This document shows, one piece after another, positions 28,014 through 36,431 of a stretch of 64,000 bases of DNA. The DNA is taken from the NCBI RefSeq assembly GCF_049985285.1, contig NZ_JBNIEU010000002.1:434001-498000 (forward strand). The letters are read 5' to 3'. This DNA comes from Aestuariirhabdus sp049985285 (GTDB taxonomy: Bacteria; Pseudomonadota; Gammaproteobacteria; Pseudomonadales; Aestuariirhabdaceae). A program made the position numbers and the translations under genes. Position 1 is the first letter of the stretch. The number at the start of each line of letters is the position of its first letter. The notes beneath the pieces were generated by a model that made no database searches, was not told where the DNA came from, and saw only the letters and a list, made by a program, of their open reading frames with translations.

Positions 28014-28458
28014 CTGTAGGTCGCCCTTCGGGGCGGGAGGGTGTCGGGAGGCACCCCGACGGGTGCTTTAAGGTGTAACCCTCTGTAGGTCGCCCTTCGG
28101 GGCGACAGCGGTGGAAGCCCGCTAATCCTCCTTCGCACACCAGTTGAGTCTGGGTGTGTGCGCCTTTGGCGCGATGGTTTTTGCCTTGCGGCTGGCATTG
28201 TGTCGGGACGCACCCCGACGGGTGCCTCAAGGGGGCGACCAGCGCCCCCTTAAGAATCCCCGCTGGCCCTCACCAAACCGGCCTTCGGCTGCGCGCGTCG
28301 CCGCTTCCGCTATCGGGCGCTCCGAGCGGGCTCCTGCCCGCACGGAACGGCTCGGCGTCCATGCCTCGCCCCTTCGGGCCTACTTCGATAGCGCAAGCAG
28401 CTCCTTGCCGGCTTGGAGGGTAAAGAGGTGTCGCCTGACGGTTTCTTTGAGGAGAGCT
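28014..28458 (+). repeat. Island repeat, leading fragment plus copy A1
   Basis: A partial unit (28014-28082) precedes full copy A1 (28083-28458). Units open with CTGTAGGTCGCCCTTCGGGG, a hairpin with a 7-bp stem and UUCG loop (GTCGCCC-TTCG-GGGCGAC). Further nested hairpins follow (GTCGGG/CCCGAC; GGGGGCG/CGCCCCC; GCGGG/CCCGC). Subtype A has the short middle G-G-C-G-T-C-C-A-T-G-C-C. Apparent open frames here are by-products of GC richness. Confidence 0.9.
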
Positions 28459-28860
28459 CCTGTAGGTCGCCCTTCGGGGCGACAGCGGTGGCTTGTAGAC
28501 CAATTACGTCTGGGTGTGTGCGCCTAGGGCGCAATGGTTTTTGCCTAGCGGCATTGTGTCGGGACGCACCCCGACGGGTGCCTCAAGGGGGCGACCAGCG
28601 CCCCCTTAAGAATCCCCGCTGGCCCTCACCAAACCGGCCTTCGGCTGCGCGCGTCGCCGCTTCCGCTATCGGGCGTTCCGAGCGGGCTCCTGCCCGCACG
28701 GAACGGCTCGGCAGTCGCTCCCGGCCGTCCATGGCCTCCGCGACATTCGAACATCACGTTCATCATCGCCCCTTCGGGCCTCTTTCGATAGCACAAGCCG
28801 CTCCTTGCCGGCTTGGAGGGTAAAAGCGGTGTCGCCTGATGGTTTCTTTGAGGAGAATCC
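28459..28860 (+). repeat. Island repeat, copy B1
   Basis: 402-bp direct repeat of the preceding unit. It is subtype B: a longer middle segment (around 28713-28770, with GGCCGTCCATGGCC and CGACATTCGAACATCACG) replaces the short one of subtype A. Otherwise near-identical to A1. Confidence 0.9.
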
Positions 28861-29131
28861 CTGTAGGTCGCCCTTCGGGGCGACAGCGGTGACTCCTTGC
28901 TGCCAGCATTGTGTCGGGATGCACCCCGACGGGTGCCTCAAGGGGGCGACCAGCGCCCCCTTAAGAATCCCCGCTGGCCCTCACCAAACCGGCCTTCGGC
29001 TGCGCGCGTCGCCGCTTCCGCTATCGGGCGTTCCGAGCGGGCTCCTGCCCGCACGGAACGGCTCGGCGTCCATGCCTCGCCCCTTCGGGCCTACTTCGAT
29101 AGCGCAAGCAGCTCCTTGCCGGTTTGGAGGG
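28861..29131 (+). repeat. Island repeat, copy A2, truncated at the cargo border
   Basis: Subtype A again, starting CTGTAGGTCG. It lacks part of the opening region and breaks off after TTGGAGGGG at about 29131, where AT-rich sequence begins. The break marks the left edge of the inserted segment. Confidence 0.88.
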
Positions 29132-29161
29132 GAGGCATACAACTTGTGTTAGTAATTGGAG

Positions 29162-29404
29162 CTATTTTAGCCTATAGCCCACTGTCATTAATTTAGATCT
29201 TCCCATAAATTTCATTTTGGGAAGTGATAATTCTTCTGTAACTTCATTATTTGATACTTGATTACACGCCTTTAACTGTTCAACATCAACAGAAAAGCGA
29301 TAGAACTTACCGTCCGATTTTATGAAATACCATTTTTTTGCTTTCGATTTACTTTCTGGTACATACCAAGTCATGTAAGAAGTTACATGCTTCTGAAACC
29401 GCAT
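29162..29404 (-). CDS. Small hypothetical protein, cassette-like
   Basis: An 80-residue basic protein (R-F-Q-K-H-V-T-S-Y..., rich in Lys and Tyr) from ATG 29404 with GGGAG 6 bases upstream. It begins 57 bases after the 3' end of the attC site, the spacing usual for an integron cassette gene, and is AT-rich unlike the chromosome. No attC follows it; the repeat arm starts 30 bases after its stop, so the cassette looks cut short. No family recognised. Confidence 0.55.
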   Translation of the reverse strand: MRFQKHVTSYMTWYVPESKSKAKKWYFIKSDGKFYRFSVDVEQLKACNQVSNNEVTEELSLPKMKFMGRSKLMTVGYRLK

Positions 29405-29460
29405 AAATTCTCCCAACTAACCCTTTATAGTTTTGCGCACTTAACACTTTTTATTAAACA

Positions 29461-29546
29461 GCTAACGACTAAGATCACCGGCAAAATAACGCTGCATAGC
29501 GAAGCGGCGCAGCTTTATTTTGTCCGAGTTCAGCGCCTTGTTATGC
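29461..29546 (-). repeat. Integron attC recombination site
   Basis: An 86-base imperfect palindrome on the minus strand. The 5' end GCATAACAAGGCGCTGAACT and the 3' end CTTAGTCGTTAGC pair with each other. The central arms AAAATAA-GCTGC / GCAGC-TTATTTT pair with one mismatch, and single unpaired bases sit on one side as in folded attC sites. The stop codon (TAA, 29543-29541) of the helicase gene lies inside the first core, a common feature of cassette genes. No integrase gene is present in the window. Confidence 0.8.
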
Positions 29547-32500
29547 ATTCTTTCTCAGTGAGCTCCACTGTCCAGAATGAATGGCATATATGTCAACCAC
29601 TGATTCATGATCATCGACGATATGAACGCATATTTCATTAGCTAACGGTGACCAAATGGATTTTTGCAGGCTACCAAGAGAGAACCCCTCTTCTCGGAAA
29701 CTTTTTTGCCAAACCTTATTCCTCGAGTCCCATCGGTAACCGCTTGCCTTCAATTGATCTTTTATAGCGTACGTCGCACCGGTGTTTTGCTGGTTTAGAT
29801 TTCCTACTCGAACTGTTAGGCGGCTATTTTCATCTTTAACTGGTGGAAATTCTTCCCAACAAACATATTGAAATGCTTGGCTGGATATTGTGTCTTGAAG
29901 GAATGGTGATATATTGTTTTGTTCAGTTAGGACAATCAAGGTATCTACCGCACGAGTAAGTGCCACATAAAACAGACGTCTTTCCTCAGAAATGATTTTT
30001 TCAATGTTGTCGCCAAGAACTCGTGTAAAAACCCAATCAGGGTGAACAAGAGGGTAGCTCCGTAGAACAGCATCAATTACGATTACCGCATCATTTTGAA
30101 GACCCTTATATTTGTGGGCTGTAGATGTAGAAATTCTATATCTCAAATCTTCAGGAAAAAAGGAGCGTACAAGGTCACAATAATCATCGAGACAATTTTT
30201 CTTGCGAGATTTAACAACATCATAATTTACGTACCAAGGTAATGTGTTTTTTCTAGAAAGAAGAACCACGTTTTTGTCGGTAGACAACAAATTCGATACA
30301 AGCCTCAATACTGCGGGTGTAATCTCATCACCATTGTGACGCTCTTTTTCCCTATCAGACGGGATGAAATTCTCAAGGTTGCCATACAGAATTGTTCCGT
30401 TGTCTGTTTTATATGATTCAGCAGGTTTTCCAAGCCCTTTCATTAGGGCGTTACCAAGTGATACGATCGATTTAGATGATCGGTAATTAGTCGAAATGTA
30501 CAGCTCACAAGAGGGGGAAAAGTAATGTTTAAAATTCTCATAAAACTGTAAGTCAGACCCGGCAAACCCGTTTATAGCCTGCCAATCATCTCCAACACAG
30601 AAAAACTCTATTCCATCATTTTGAGATCGTATCGCTTCTACTAGTTTAAGAAATAAATCAGAGAAATCTTGATACTCATCGATAAATATGTAACGTATAT
30701 CTGTTAAATCTCCTTTTCCTGATTTTCTTTCAAATATTGATTTCCCTTCACTTATGCTGCCGGCCGCTCTCTGCATCAAGCCGTCGAAATCTTCTTCACC
30801 AGTTGCACTTAGACGTTCGAGGTATGCGCTATAGAGGTGTTGTGCGATCTGCAAAAACTGCTCCTCAACTGAACTCAAATAATTCCGTGAATCCACAAGG
30901 TTCATCAATTGCCTTGGAGTAAGAGATAGCTTTCTGCATCGTTGGATAAAACCGACTGATGTACTTGTAAACCGGTCTATTGCCCTACCTTTAACCCTAT
31001 CCCATATTTCATCTTCAGTTAGACGCGAGCAAATCACGCCGTTATCTTCCAAAATCTGTTTGAATACGGTGAAAAATTCCTCTCGCCCTATGGATACATC
31101 ACTGGGGGTTATTTCCACGAGCTTCCAAGAGTGGTTGTGTTCCCAGTATCTTCTTTTATCTTCAGTTAATTCATCATAATCAGGGTCGCCACGCAGACCA
31201 AAGTATTCAACGATAAGACCACTTTCGGGAGAAAGAAATACTGTAAAATCTGGTCGGTAGTTAACGCCATGCCACCAATAATTTCTTTCGTACTTATACG
31301 GGATGTCATGTTCAAACAAGAAATCCGCTATAAGCTTCTCTCCATGGGACTTTAAATACTCGCCACGAAGACTGACATTCGGTAATGTTCTGCGATACTC
31401 AATAAATTCACTTTTCCCTAGATTATATCCACCAGAAACTATTCTTTCCCAGTCAGTCCGAAAATGTTCAAGCATTAATAATCGAATTTCATCTCGGAAC
31501 CTTGGGTTGCTCAGAAAATCATCAATCACATGTTGAAGTGATTGGCTCTTTGCTAGGGAATTGTTAGCGGGGTCATCATAGAGAAGCGCTTCTTCTGGAT
31601 GAACAATTGCGTAGGCTAACGCGTGAAATGTCATTACATGGGGAATACTATCCCCGAAATATTTCTTGAGCCGTTCCTTTATTTCTTCTGCTGCTTTTCG
31701 ATTAAATGCAAGCAGGATTATCTGATTAGGTGGTATGTAGCAGTGTCTTTGCAGGAAAATGGCGCGGTTTACAAGTGTAGTAGTTTTTCCACTACCTGCA
31801 CGAGCTATCACCTGTATATGCTTTCCATAGCTTGCTATTGCTGTTGACTGTTCGCCATCAAGCTCAACTTTAGTATGAGTCCTTACCCAGGATCGAACAA
31901 AGCCAGCTTTCTCTTTCTCGTACTCTTCACGAGAAATTATCTCAGAATATTGTTCTCCGTAGAGGCTATCTGCTCTAAGAAAATCACTCTCAAAACACTT
32001 TTTCACCCTTGCAAGGGCCTTTTCTTTCTCCTGCAGCTGTCTTTTTTTCTCTATTCGTGCTTGTTCAGCACGTTGTGCTTGTTCAGCACGTTGTGCTTGT
32101 TCAGCACGCAGCTGTCTTTCTTTCTCCATTCGTGCTTGTTCAGCACGTTGTGCTGCGAGCAATTTCTCTTTTTCTATTCGCTTTGCTTCATCCTCATTTT
32201 TATACTTAAGTTCGTAAAACCACTCTCTGCTAATATATTCAGAATTTTGCTTAAATACTAAATCAGCTTCTATGAATTTAAAGTCTTCCAGCAATATTTT
32301 TATTTGCTGTTTTAACTTTGCTAACTTCTCATTTAATTGTTTATTTTTATATATTTTTTTCCTGTCTTCATACCAAGATTCGTCAACATAGCTTATATAC
32401 TTAGAATAATATTTATCTGCCTTCGAAAATGCATATGATTCAAAACGCTCTATAATTTTTTGTCGAGAGTAAGCTGATATTTCATCCTGCTGTTTTTTGC

Positions 32501-32684
32501 CGTATTTTACTTTTATATCGTCATAATCAAATTTTCCTAGGGCCGATATGTTGCCTTTGTAATATTCATCCGCTTCATGAAACCTATAATCTTGCAGTAG
32601 AAAAATAAGTTCTTCCTGATTGTTTAAATAGGCAATCTGTTGGCCAAGCTCTATATATTTGTGTATTTCTTCATTGTTTATGAC
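29541..32684 (-). pseudogene. UvrD-like helicase with internal nuclease-like domain, 3' part of a split gene
   Basis: The frame is open from 32651 to the stop at 29541. A repeated F-x-F-x-E-A-D motif comes first, then a coiled coil built of A-E-Q-A-Q-R repeats. Helicase motifs follow: Walker A A-R-A-G-S-G-K-T-T-T near 31790, D-E-Y-Q-D near 30680, G-D-D-W-Q-A-I-N-G-F and H-K-Y-K-G-L-Q. Between motifs I and II lies a block with Y-R-P-D-F-T-V and I-V-E-Y-F (near 31200-31260), resembling a PD-(D/E)xK nuclease. The tail G-Y-R-W-D-S-R-N-K-V-W is like DUF5710. Upstream, one extra base near 32640 and an IS30 element break the gene from its start. Confidence 0.8.
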
Positions 32685-33780
32685 GCGGATTCAAATCTGA
32701 AGTGCATCATCTAACCCGGTAGAGAAGGAGGCCAGCTGAAGGTAAGCTCTCATCCTTTTCTCCGGCAAGAGATGAAGTAATGAAAAAGACCTACCAACAA
32801 CTGACCTATGAACAACGGTGCCAGATTTCTATCTTAAAGAAAAGCGGCTTTAGCCAGAGGTCTATTGCGGCTGCCATAGAGGTTAATCAGTCTACTGTGA
32901 GCCGGGAGTTGGCCAGAAATACCGGAAGCAGGGGTTATCGTCATAGGCAGGCTCAGCGCAAGACTGAAAGACGCCGAGCAGACGCTGTAAGTGCTACCAA
33001 GATGACTATGGAGGCCATCGAGCTAATCGAGTCAAAGTTACGTTTGGAATGGAGCCCTGAACAGATATCGGGATGGTTGCTAATCGAACAAGAGCAGCTC
33101 ATTAGCCATGAGAGTATTTATCTGCATGTCTGGGCCGATAAGCAAGCTGGGGGCGATCTTTACAGGCACCTTCGCCGTCAGGGGAAGAGGTACGATAAGC
33201 GTCGCAACGGCAAGTCAACGCGGGGCCATATAAAGAATCGAGTTAGCATAGATGATCGCCCTCAGGTCGTTGATGAGAAATCACGTGTAGGCGACTGGGA
33301 GATCGACACAGTGATTGGTAAGGGCCATCGTGGAGCGCTGGTCACTGTTGTCGAAAGAGTCACGAAATACACACTTTCAGCGCAGGTTAATAGCAAGAGC
33401 GCTGCGGATGTAACTCAAGCAACCATTCGCCTTCTCAGGCCGATAAAAGATATCGTTCACACGATAACAGCTGACAACGGTAAAGAGTTTTCATACCATG
33501 AAAAAATTGCCAAGGCGCTCTCGGCAGATATATATTTTGCACATCCCTACAGTTCCTGGGAACGGGGATTAAACGAAAATACCAACGGCCTCCTGCGACA
33601 ATATTTTCCGAAAGGAACTGATCTAAAGGCAATTAAGGCGATAGATGTCAGGCAGGCGGTAGAACGGCTTAATACTCGGCCAAGGAAAGGGTTGGGGTTC
33701 AAAACACCTGAGAAATTGATGAATATACACCGGGCTGCCAAGGCGGCTTAACTATGATGCGGTTGGAATTTGAATCCGCG
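32685..33780 (+). mobile_element. IS30-family insertion sequence
   Basis: A 1096-bp element bounded by inverted repeats CGCGGATTCAAAT (left) and ATTTGAATCCGCG (right). The bases TGA occur immediately outside both ends (32682-32684 and 33781-33783), a 3-bp target duplication as expected for IS30. It carries one complete transposase gene and is inserted in the helicase gene against its direction. Confidence 0.92.
32780..33751 (+). CDS. IS30-family transposase
   Basis: A 323-residue, apparently intact DDE transposase. The N-terminal HTH (Y-E-Q-R-C-Q-I, S-Q-R-S-I-A-A-A-I, S-T-V-S-R-E-L) binds DNA; the rve-type catalytic core follows. The acidic triad is visible as D in G-D-W-E-I-D-T-V near 173, D in T-A-D-N-G-K-E-F near 230 and E in G-L-N-E-N-T-N-G-L-L near 270. 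It starts at ATG 32780, 95 bases inside the left end, and stops 29 bases before the right end. No frameshift, so the element could still move. Confidence 0.95.
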   Translation: MKKTYQQLTYEQRCQISILKKSGFSQRSIAAAIEVNQSTVSRELARNTGSRGYRHRQAQRKTERRRADAVSATKMTMEAIELIESKLRLEWSPEQISGWLLIEQEQLISHESIYLHVWADKQAGGDLYRHLRRQGKRYDKRRNGKSTRGHIKNRVSIDDRPQVVDEKSRVGDWEIDTVIGKGHRGALVTVVERVTKYTLSAQVNSKSAADVTQATIRLLRPIKDIVHTITADNGKEFSYHEKIAKALSADIYFAHPYSSWERGLNENTNGLLRQYFPKGTDLKAIKAIDVRQAVERLNTRPRKGLGFKTPEKLMNIHRAAKAA

Positions 33781-33988
33781 TGATTTTTGCTATTGGTGAC
33801 CAACTATATTCAGGTGATAATGCAAGAATCCGAATTTTTTTTCTCAGTTCACAAGTCTCGTTAACTCCACGGCATGGATTTACCAAAATATTCAATAGCA
33901 TCTCATATGCATCATTGCCTTTTTTACCATGAAGGGTTTCTATTCGCGTAAGCAGCGTCATGATGGTGACTAAGAACTTATTACTCAT
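33781..33988 (-). pseudogene. UvrD-like helicase gene, 5' part
   Basis: This is the missing N-terminus of the gene at 29541-32684. ATG 33988 (or ATG 34012, inside the cassette core site) opens a frame reading M-S-N-K-F-L-V-T-I-M... and running P-I-A-K-I into the IS. Removing the element and one TGA copy joins P-I-A-K-I to I-N-N-E-E-I-H-K-Y-I-E-L-G-Q in the same frame, so the two pieces were one gene. The region codes for helical, mostly hydrophilic sequence with no recognised domain. Confidence 0.8.
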
Positions 33989-34008
33989 TATTGGTTCGGA
34001 TTTTTTAT

Positions 34009-34015
34009 GCATAAC
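34009..34015 (-). repeat. Possible cassette core site (GTTATGC)
   Basis: Minus-strand CTGTTATGC precedes the helicase start. The 25 bases before it (CCGGCACAGAATTAAG) resemble the 3' half of the attC at 29461, but the matching 5' half is not visible. It may be the remnant of the preceding attC or an att site. The rest of 34016-34342 shows no gene or repeat. Confidence 0.4.
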
Positions 34016-34342
34016 AGCTTAATTCTGTGCCGGCTTGTTTTGCCATGTTTCTGTTGTGAATGGTGGTCTTGTAACAGACTGGATTTAAACCTTTTTTATG
34101 TTTCATTGGTTTTCATTGTCCGGTGAAAACAGGCTGGCTCATATTTCATGGTGGCGCGGCGCGGTATCTGGTTGCCTGCTTTTTTCTAAGTTACTGATAA
34201 TGCAGCAATTGCTGGATGCTTTCCAGAGGTAAACGCGCCAGTGTCTGCGATAAAGTGAGCGTTTTAGCACCTTTTGACTTATCTCACTGTATTCACATAC
34301 AGCTGTTGTGATGGATGAGTATTGTTCAAGTTTATGGCTTGT

Positions 34343-34690
34343 GGTGTCGCCCTGAAGGGCGACCTACAAGGATTCTCCTCAAGGAAATCCTCAGGCGACA
34401 CCCCTTTACCCTCCAAACCGGCAAGGAGCTGCTTGCGCTATCGAAGTAGGCCCGAAGGGGTGAGGCATGGACGCCGAGCCGTTCCGTGCGGGCAGGAGCC
34501 CGCTCGGAGCGCCCGATAGCGGAAGCGGCGACGCGCGCAGCCGAAGGCCGGTTTGGTGGGGTCCAGCGGGGATTCTTAAGGGGGCGCTGGTCGCCCCCTT
34601 GAGGCACCCGTCGGGGTGCGTCCCGACACAATGCCGGCCGCAAGGCAAAAACCATCGCGCCAAAGGCGCACACACCCATACCCAATGGAT
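34343..34690 (-). repeat. Island repeat, copy A3, inverted
   Basis: Reverse complement of the subtype A unit. It begins with the hairpin GTCGCCCTGAAGGGCGAC and includes the complement of the conserved core (GGGGGCGCTGGTCGCCCCC, then GTCGGGGTGCGTCCCGAC). It is longer at the cargo side than A2, keeping the TAAAGGGGTGTCGCCTGA part. Confidence 0.9.
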
Positions 34691-34745
34691 CTGCAAGGTG
34701 GATGAAAGGGTGGGGTTCCAAGAGCTATTCCATCAGGTTGGAGTT

Positions 34746-35115
34746 CAACGAAACCATCAGGTGACACCCCTTTACCCTCCAAGCCGGCAAGGAGCTGCTT
34801 GCGCTATCGAAAGAGGCCCGAAGGGGCGATGATGAACGTGATGTTCGAATGTCGCGGAGGCCATGGACGGCCGGGAGCGACTGCCGAGCCGGTCCGTGCG
34901 GGCAGGAGCCCGCTCGGAGCGCCCGATAGCGGAAGCGGCGACGCGCGCAGCCGAAGGCCGGTTGGGTGGGAGCCAGCGGGGATTCTTAAGGGGGCGCTGG
35001 TCGCCCCCTTGAGGCACCCGTCGGGGTGCGTCCCGACACATGCCAGCCGCAAGGCAAAAACCATCGCGCCAAAGGCGCACACACCCAGATTCAATGGGTG
35101 TGCGAAGGAGGATGA
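34746..35115 (-). repeat. Island repeat, copy B2, inverted
   Basis: Reverse complement of subtype B, including the long middle (CGTGATGTTCGAATGTCG and GGCCATGGACGGCC). With A3 it makes an arm that mirrors B1-A2 on the other side of the foreign segment. Confidence 0.9.
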
Positions 35116-35132
35116 TCGGGAGGGGGGATCGC

Positions 35133-35276
35133 TGACGCCATCCCTGGCTCTCGCGATCTACCTACATCCTGTAGGCATGCGGCGCTACCGCCGTCCCTGG
35201 CTCTCGCGCCATACGACCCACAAGGACGTGGGGAGTGCCGATTGCGCAGGAGCGCAGCTATCGGCCCACATCCCCT
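35133..35276 (+). repeat. Dispersed intergenic element, copy 1
   Basis: Contains CATACGACCCACAAGGA...GTGGGGAGTGCCGATTGCGC followed by AGGAGCGCAGCTATCGGCCC. The same ~65-base block recurs at 43292-43356 in the same orientation. Both copies precede a minus-strand terminator. Confidence 0.8.
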
Positions 35277-35371
35277 GATCGCTCCCGTTGGATCAATGTG
35301 GCATCGGGGATGCTGAGGGCGCCGCTCCTGGCCATCCTTGGCCCCGCGGCATACCGCCCGTCCCTGGGCAT

Positions 35372-35404
35372 AAAAAAACCCCTGTAGCCGGTGGCTACAG
35401 GGGT
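35372..35404 (-). terminator. Rho-independent terminator, minus strand
   Basis: CCCCTGTAGCC / GGCTACAGGGG form a perfect 11-bp stem with a 3-base loop (35379-35403). Seven As on the plus strand (35372-35378) give a U7 tail on the minus strand. No minus-strand protein gene lies upstream within reach, so it should end a non-coding transcript. Confidence 0.85.
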
Positions 35405-35640
35405 AATGCGGAGATACAGATAGATTCACATCGGCGATCGAGACGTCCGTGAATCTATCCGCCATCAGTCATACGAACAGGAGCGGAATGTCTGTCGATT
35501 GAAAACTGATAGCTATCATGTGCAAACACATGATCCGGTTAGGCCAGGCCGCCAGCAGGCGAGTGGCTAAAACGGGTTTTAGCGCCGCATCAATTTCGAA
35601 CCCGCAAGGGGACGTTTCGCCGCGCTAACTTGATAGAAAG
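35372..35640 (-). ncRNA. Candidate structured non-coding RNA
   Basis: The minus strand from about 35640 to the terminator at 35372 is full of perfect hairpins: GCTAAAAC/GTTTTAGC (35566-35583), ATCATGTG/CACATGAT (35515-35534) and an 11-bp stem GATAGATTCAC/GTGAATCTATC (35419-35459). It has no believable protein frame. It is not 6S, tmRNA, RNase P or SRP RNA, since their conserved elements are absent. The 5' end is a guess. The rest of the gap to 35865 shows nothing clear. Confidence 0.45.
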
Positions 35641-35865
35641 TGTCTGGTTTTTAAGCTGATTACTCTATTAGACGTTGGTCTGTGACTGGTCAGTCAGCTC
35701 CTGAGCCGGCTGGATTTATTGCCACCATCGCCCAATACTGAGGGCTCAATGGGTGAAATCTAGCCTTGATGGGACTGCACTTGGGCGCATTGGTCTATTT
35801 ATGACTTTCTCTGCGTCATGGGTCATACCCTGTGAGCCGAGATGCACAGCTGGTAGGAGGTCTTT

Positions 35866-36417
35866 TTGGCGGATAATTCAAGTGATATACGGTATGAGCC
35901 CGACCGCAAGCTGTTTCATATTCGGGCGCGCCGGGTCATCGGCCTGGTGGATGTGTTACTGACCAGTCTGTGGGGCAGCGCCCTCGGAGGTGTGGTGGTC
36001 GAAGGGCTGTTTGGTGGTATCCCCTGGCAAAGCCTGGGACCCATCAAGGGGTTGCTCACCCTGCTGGCCCTGGCCGCCATGTTTCTGATTAGCCTGTGGC
36101 GAATGGCGGAGGGGGTGCGATCGCTGGTGCTCGGTGTGAGCCCGCGCTTCGTGCTACGCCGTGAAACCCTGCTGGGGCTCAAATACCAGCCCGAACGAGG
36201 GTTGCCGACTCACTCCATTGCGCTGGGTAACCAGGTCATCACCCGGGTCGCTAACCTGCAAACATTTCTCGATGCCTGGCAGCAGGCCAAGGATGAGATC
36301 GCCCGTGAGCAGCTGCTCGCAGGAGAGGCCGTTGACGAGAAAGAGCGCGGGGCTCTGGCGGGCGAAGGGTCAAACCCAACGGACCCGGAGCGCCCCGAGG
36401 ATCGGTCGGGGGATTAG
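35866..36417 (+). CDS. Hypothetical membrane protein
   Basis: A 183-residue protein from TTG 35866 with AGGAGG 5 bases upstream. After ~24 polar residues it has two hydrophobic helices (about 25-45 and 60-80), then a positively charged cytoplasmic region and an acidic tail (P-E-R-P-E-D-R-S-G-D). It resembles no family I know. It is convergent with the DsbA-GGDEF gene, only 14 bases apart. Codon use is chromosomal, so it belongs to the core genome beyond the island. Confidence 0.6.
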   Translation: MADNSSDIRYEPDRKLFHIRARRVIGLVDVLLTSLWGSALGGVVVEGLFGGIPWQSLGPIKGLLTLLALAAMFLISLWRMAEGVRSLVLGVSPRFVLRRETLLGLKYQPERGLPTHSIALGNQVITRVANLQTFLDAWQQAKDEIAREQLLAGEAVDEKERGALAGEGSNPTDPERPEDRSGD

Positions 36418-36431
36418 GCGCACCGCCGCCC

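Noticed and set aside
28144..29152. Several overlapping frames of 80-130 residues on both strands in the left repeat arm
   Set aside because: They occur in every repeat copy on both strands, cross hairpins and have no ribosome sites or family features; GC-rich palindromes give long open frames by chance.
29131..34345. Integron integrase or a prophage
   Set aside because: No tyrosine recombinase or phage gene is encoded; only the attC, the split helicase, the small gene and the IS are present.
34332..35278. Frames in the right repeat arm
   Set aside because: Same reasoning as the left arm; they are reverse complements of those frames.
35091..35465. A 124-residue minus-strand frame across the candidate RNA
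   Set aside because: It runs through the terminator stem and the dispersed repeat, has no ribosome site and reads as low-complexity basic sequence.
35372..35640. 6S RNA, tmRNA, RNase P or SRP RNA
   Set aside because: No central bubble, tag frame, acceptor end, conserved P4 core or GGAAGC loop could be found.
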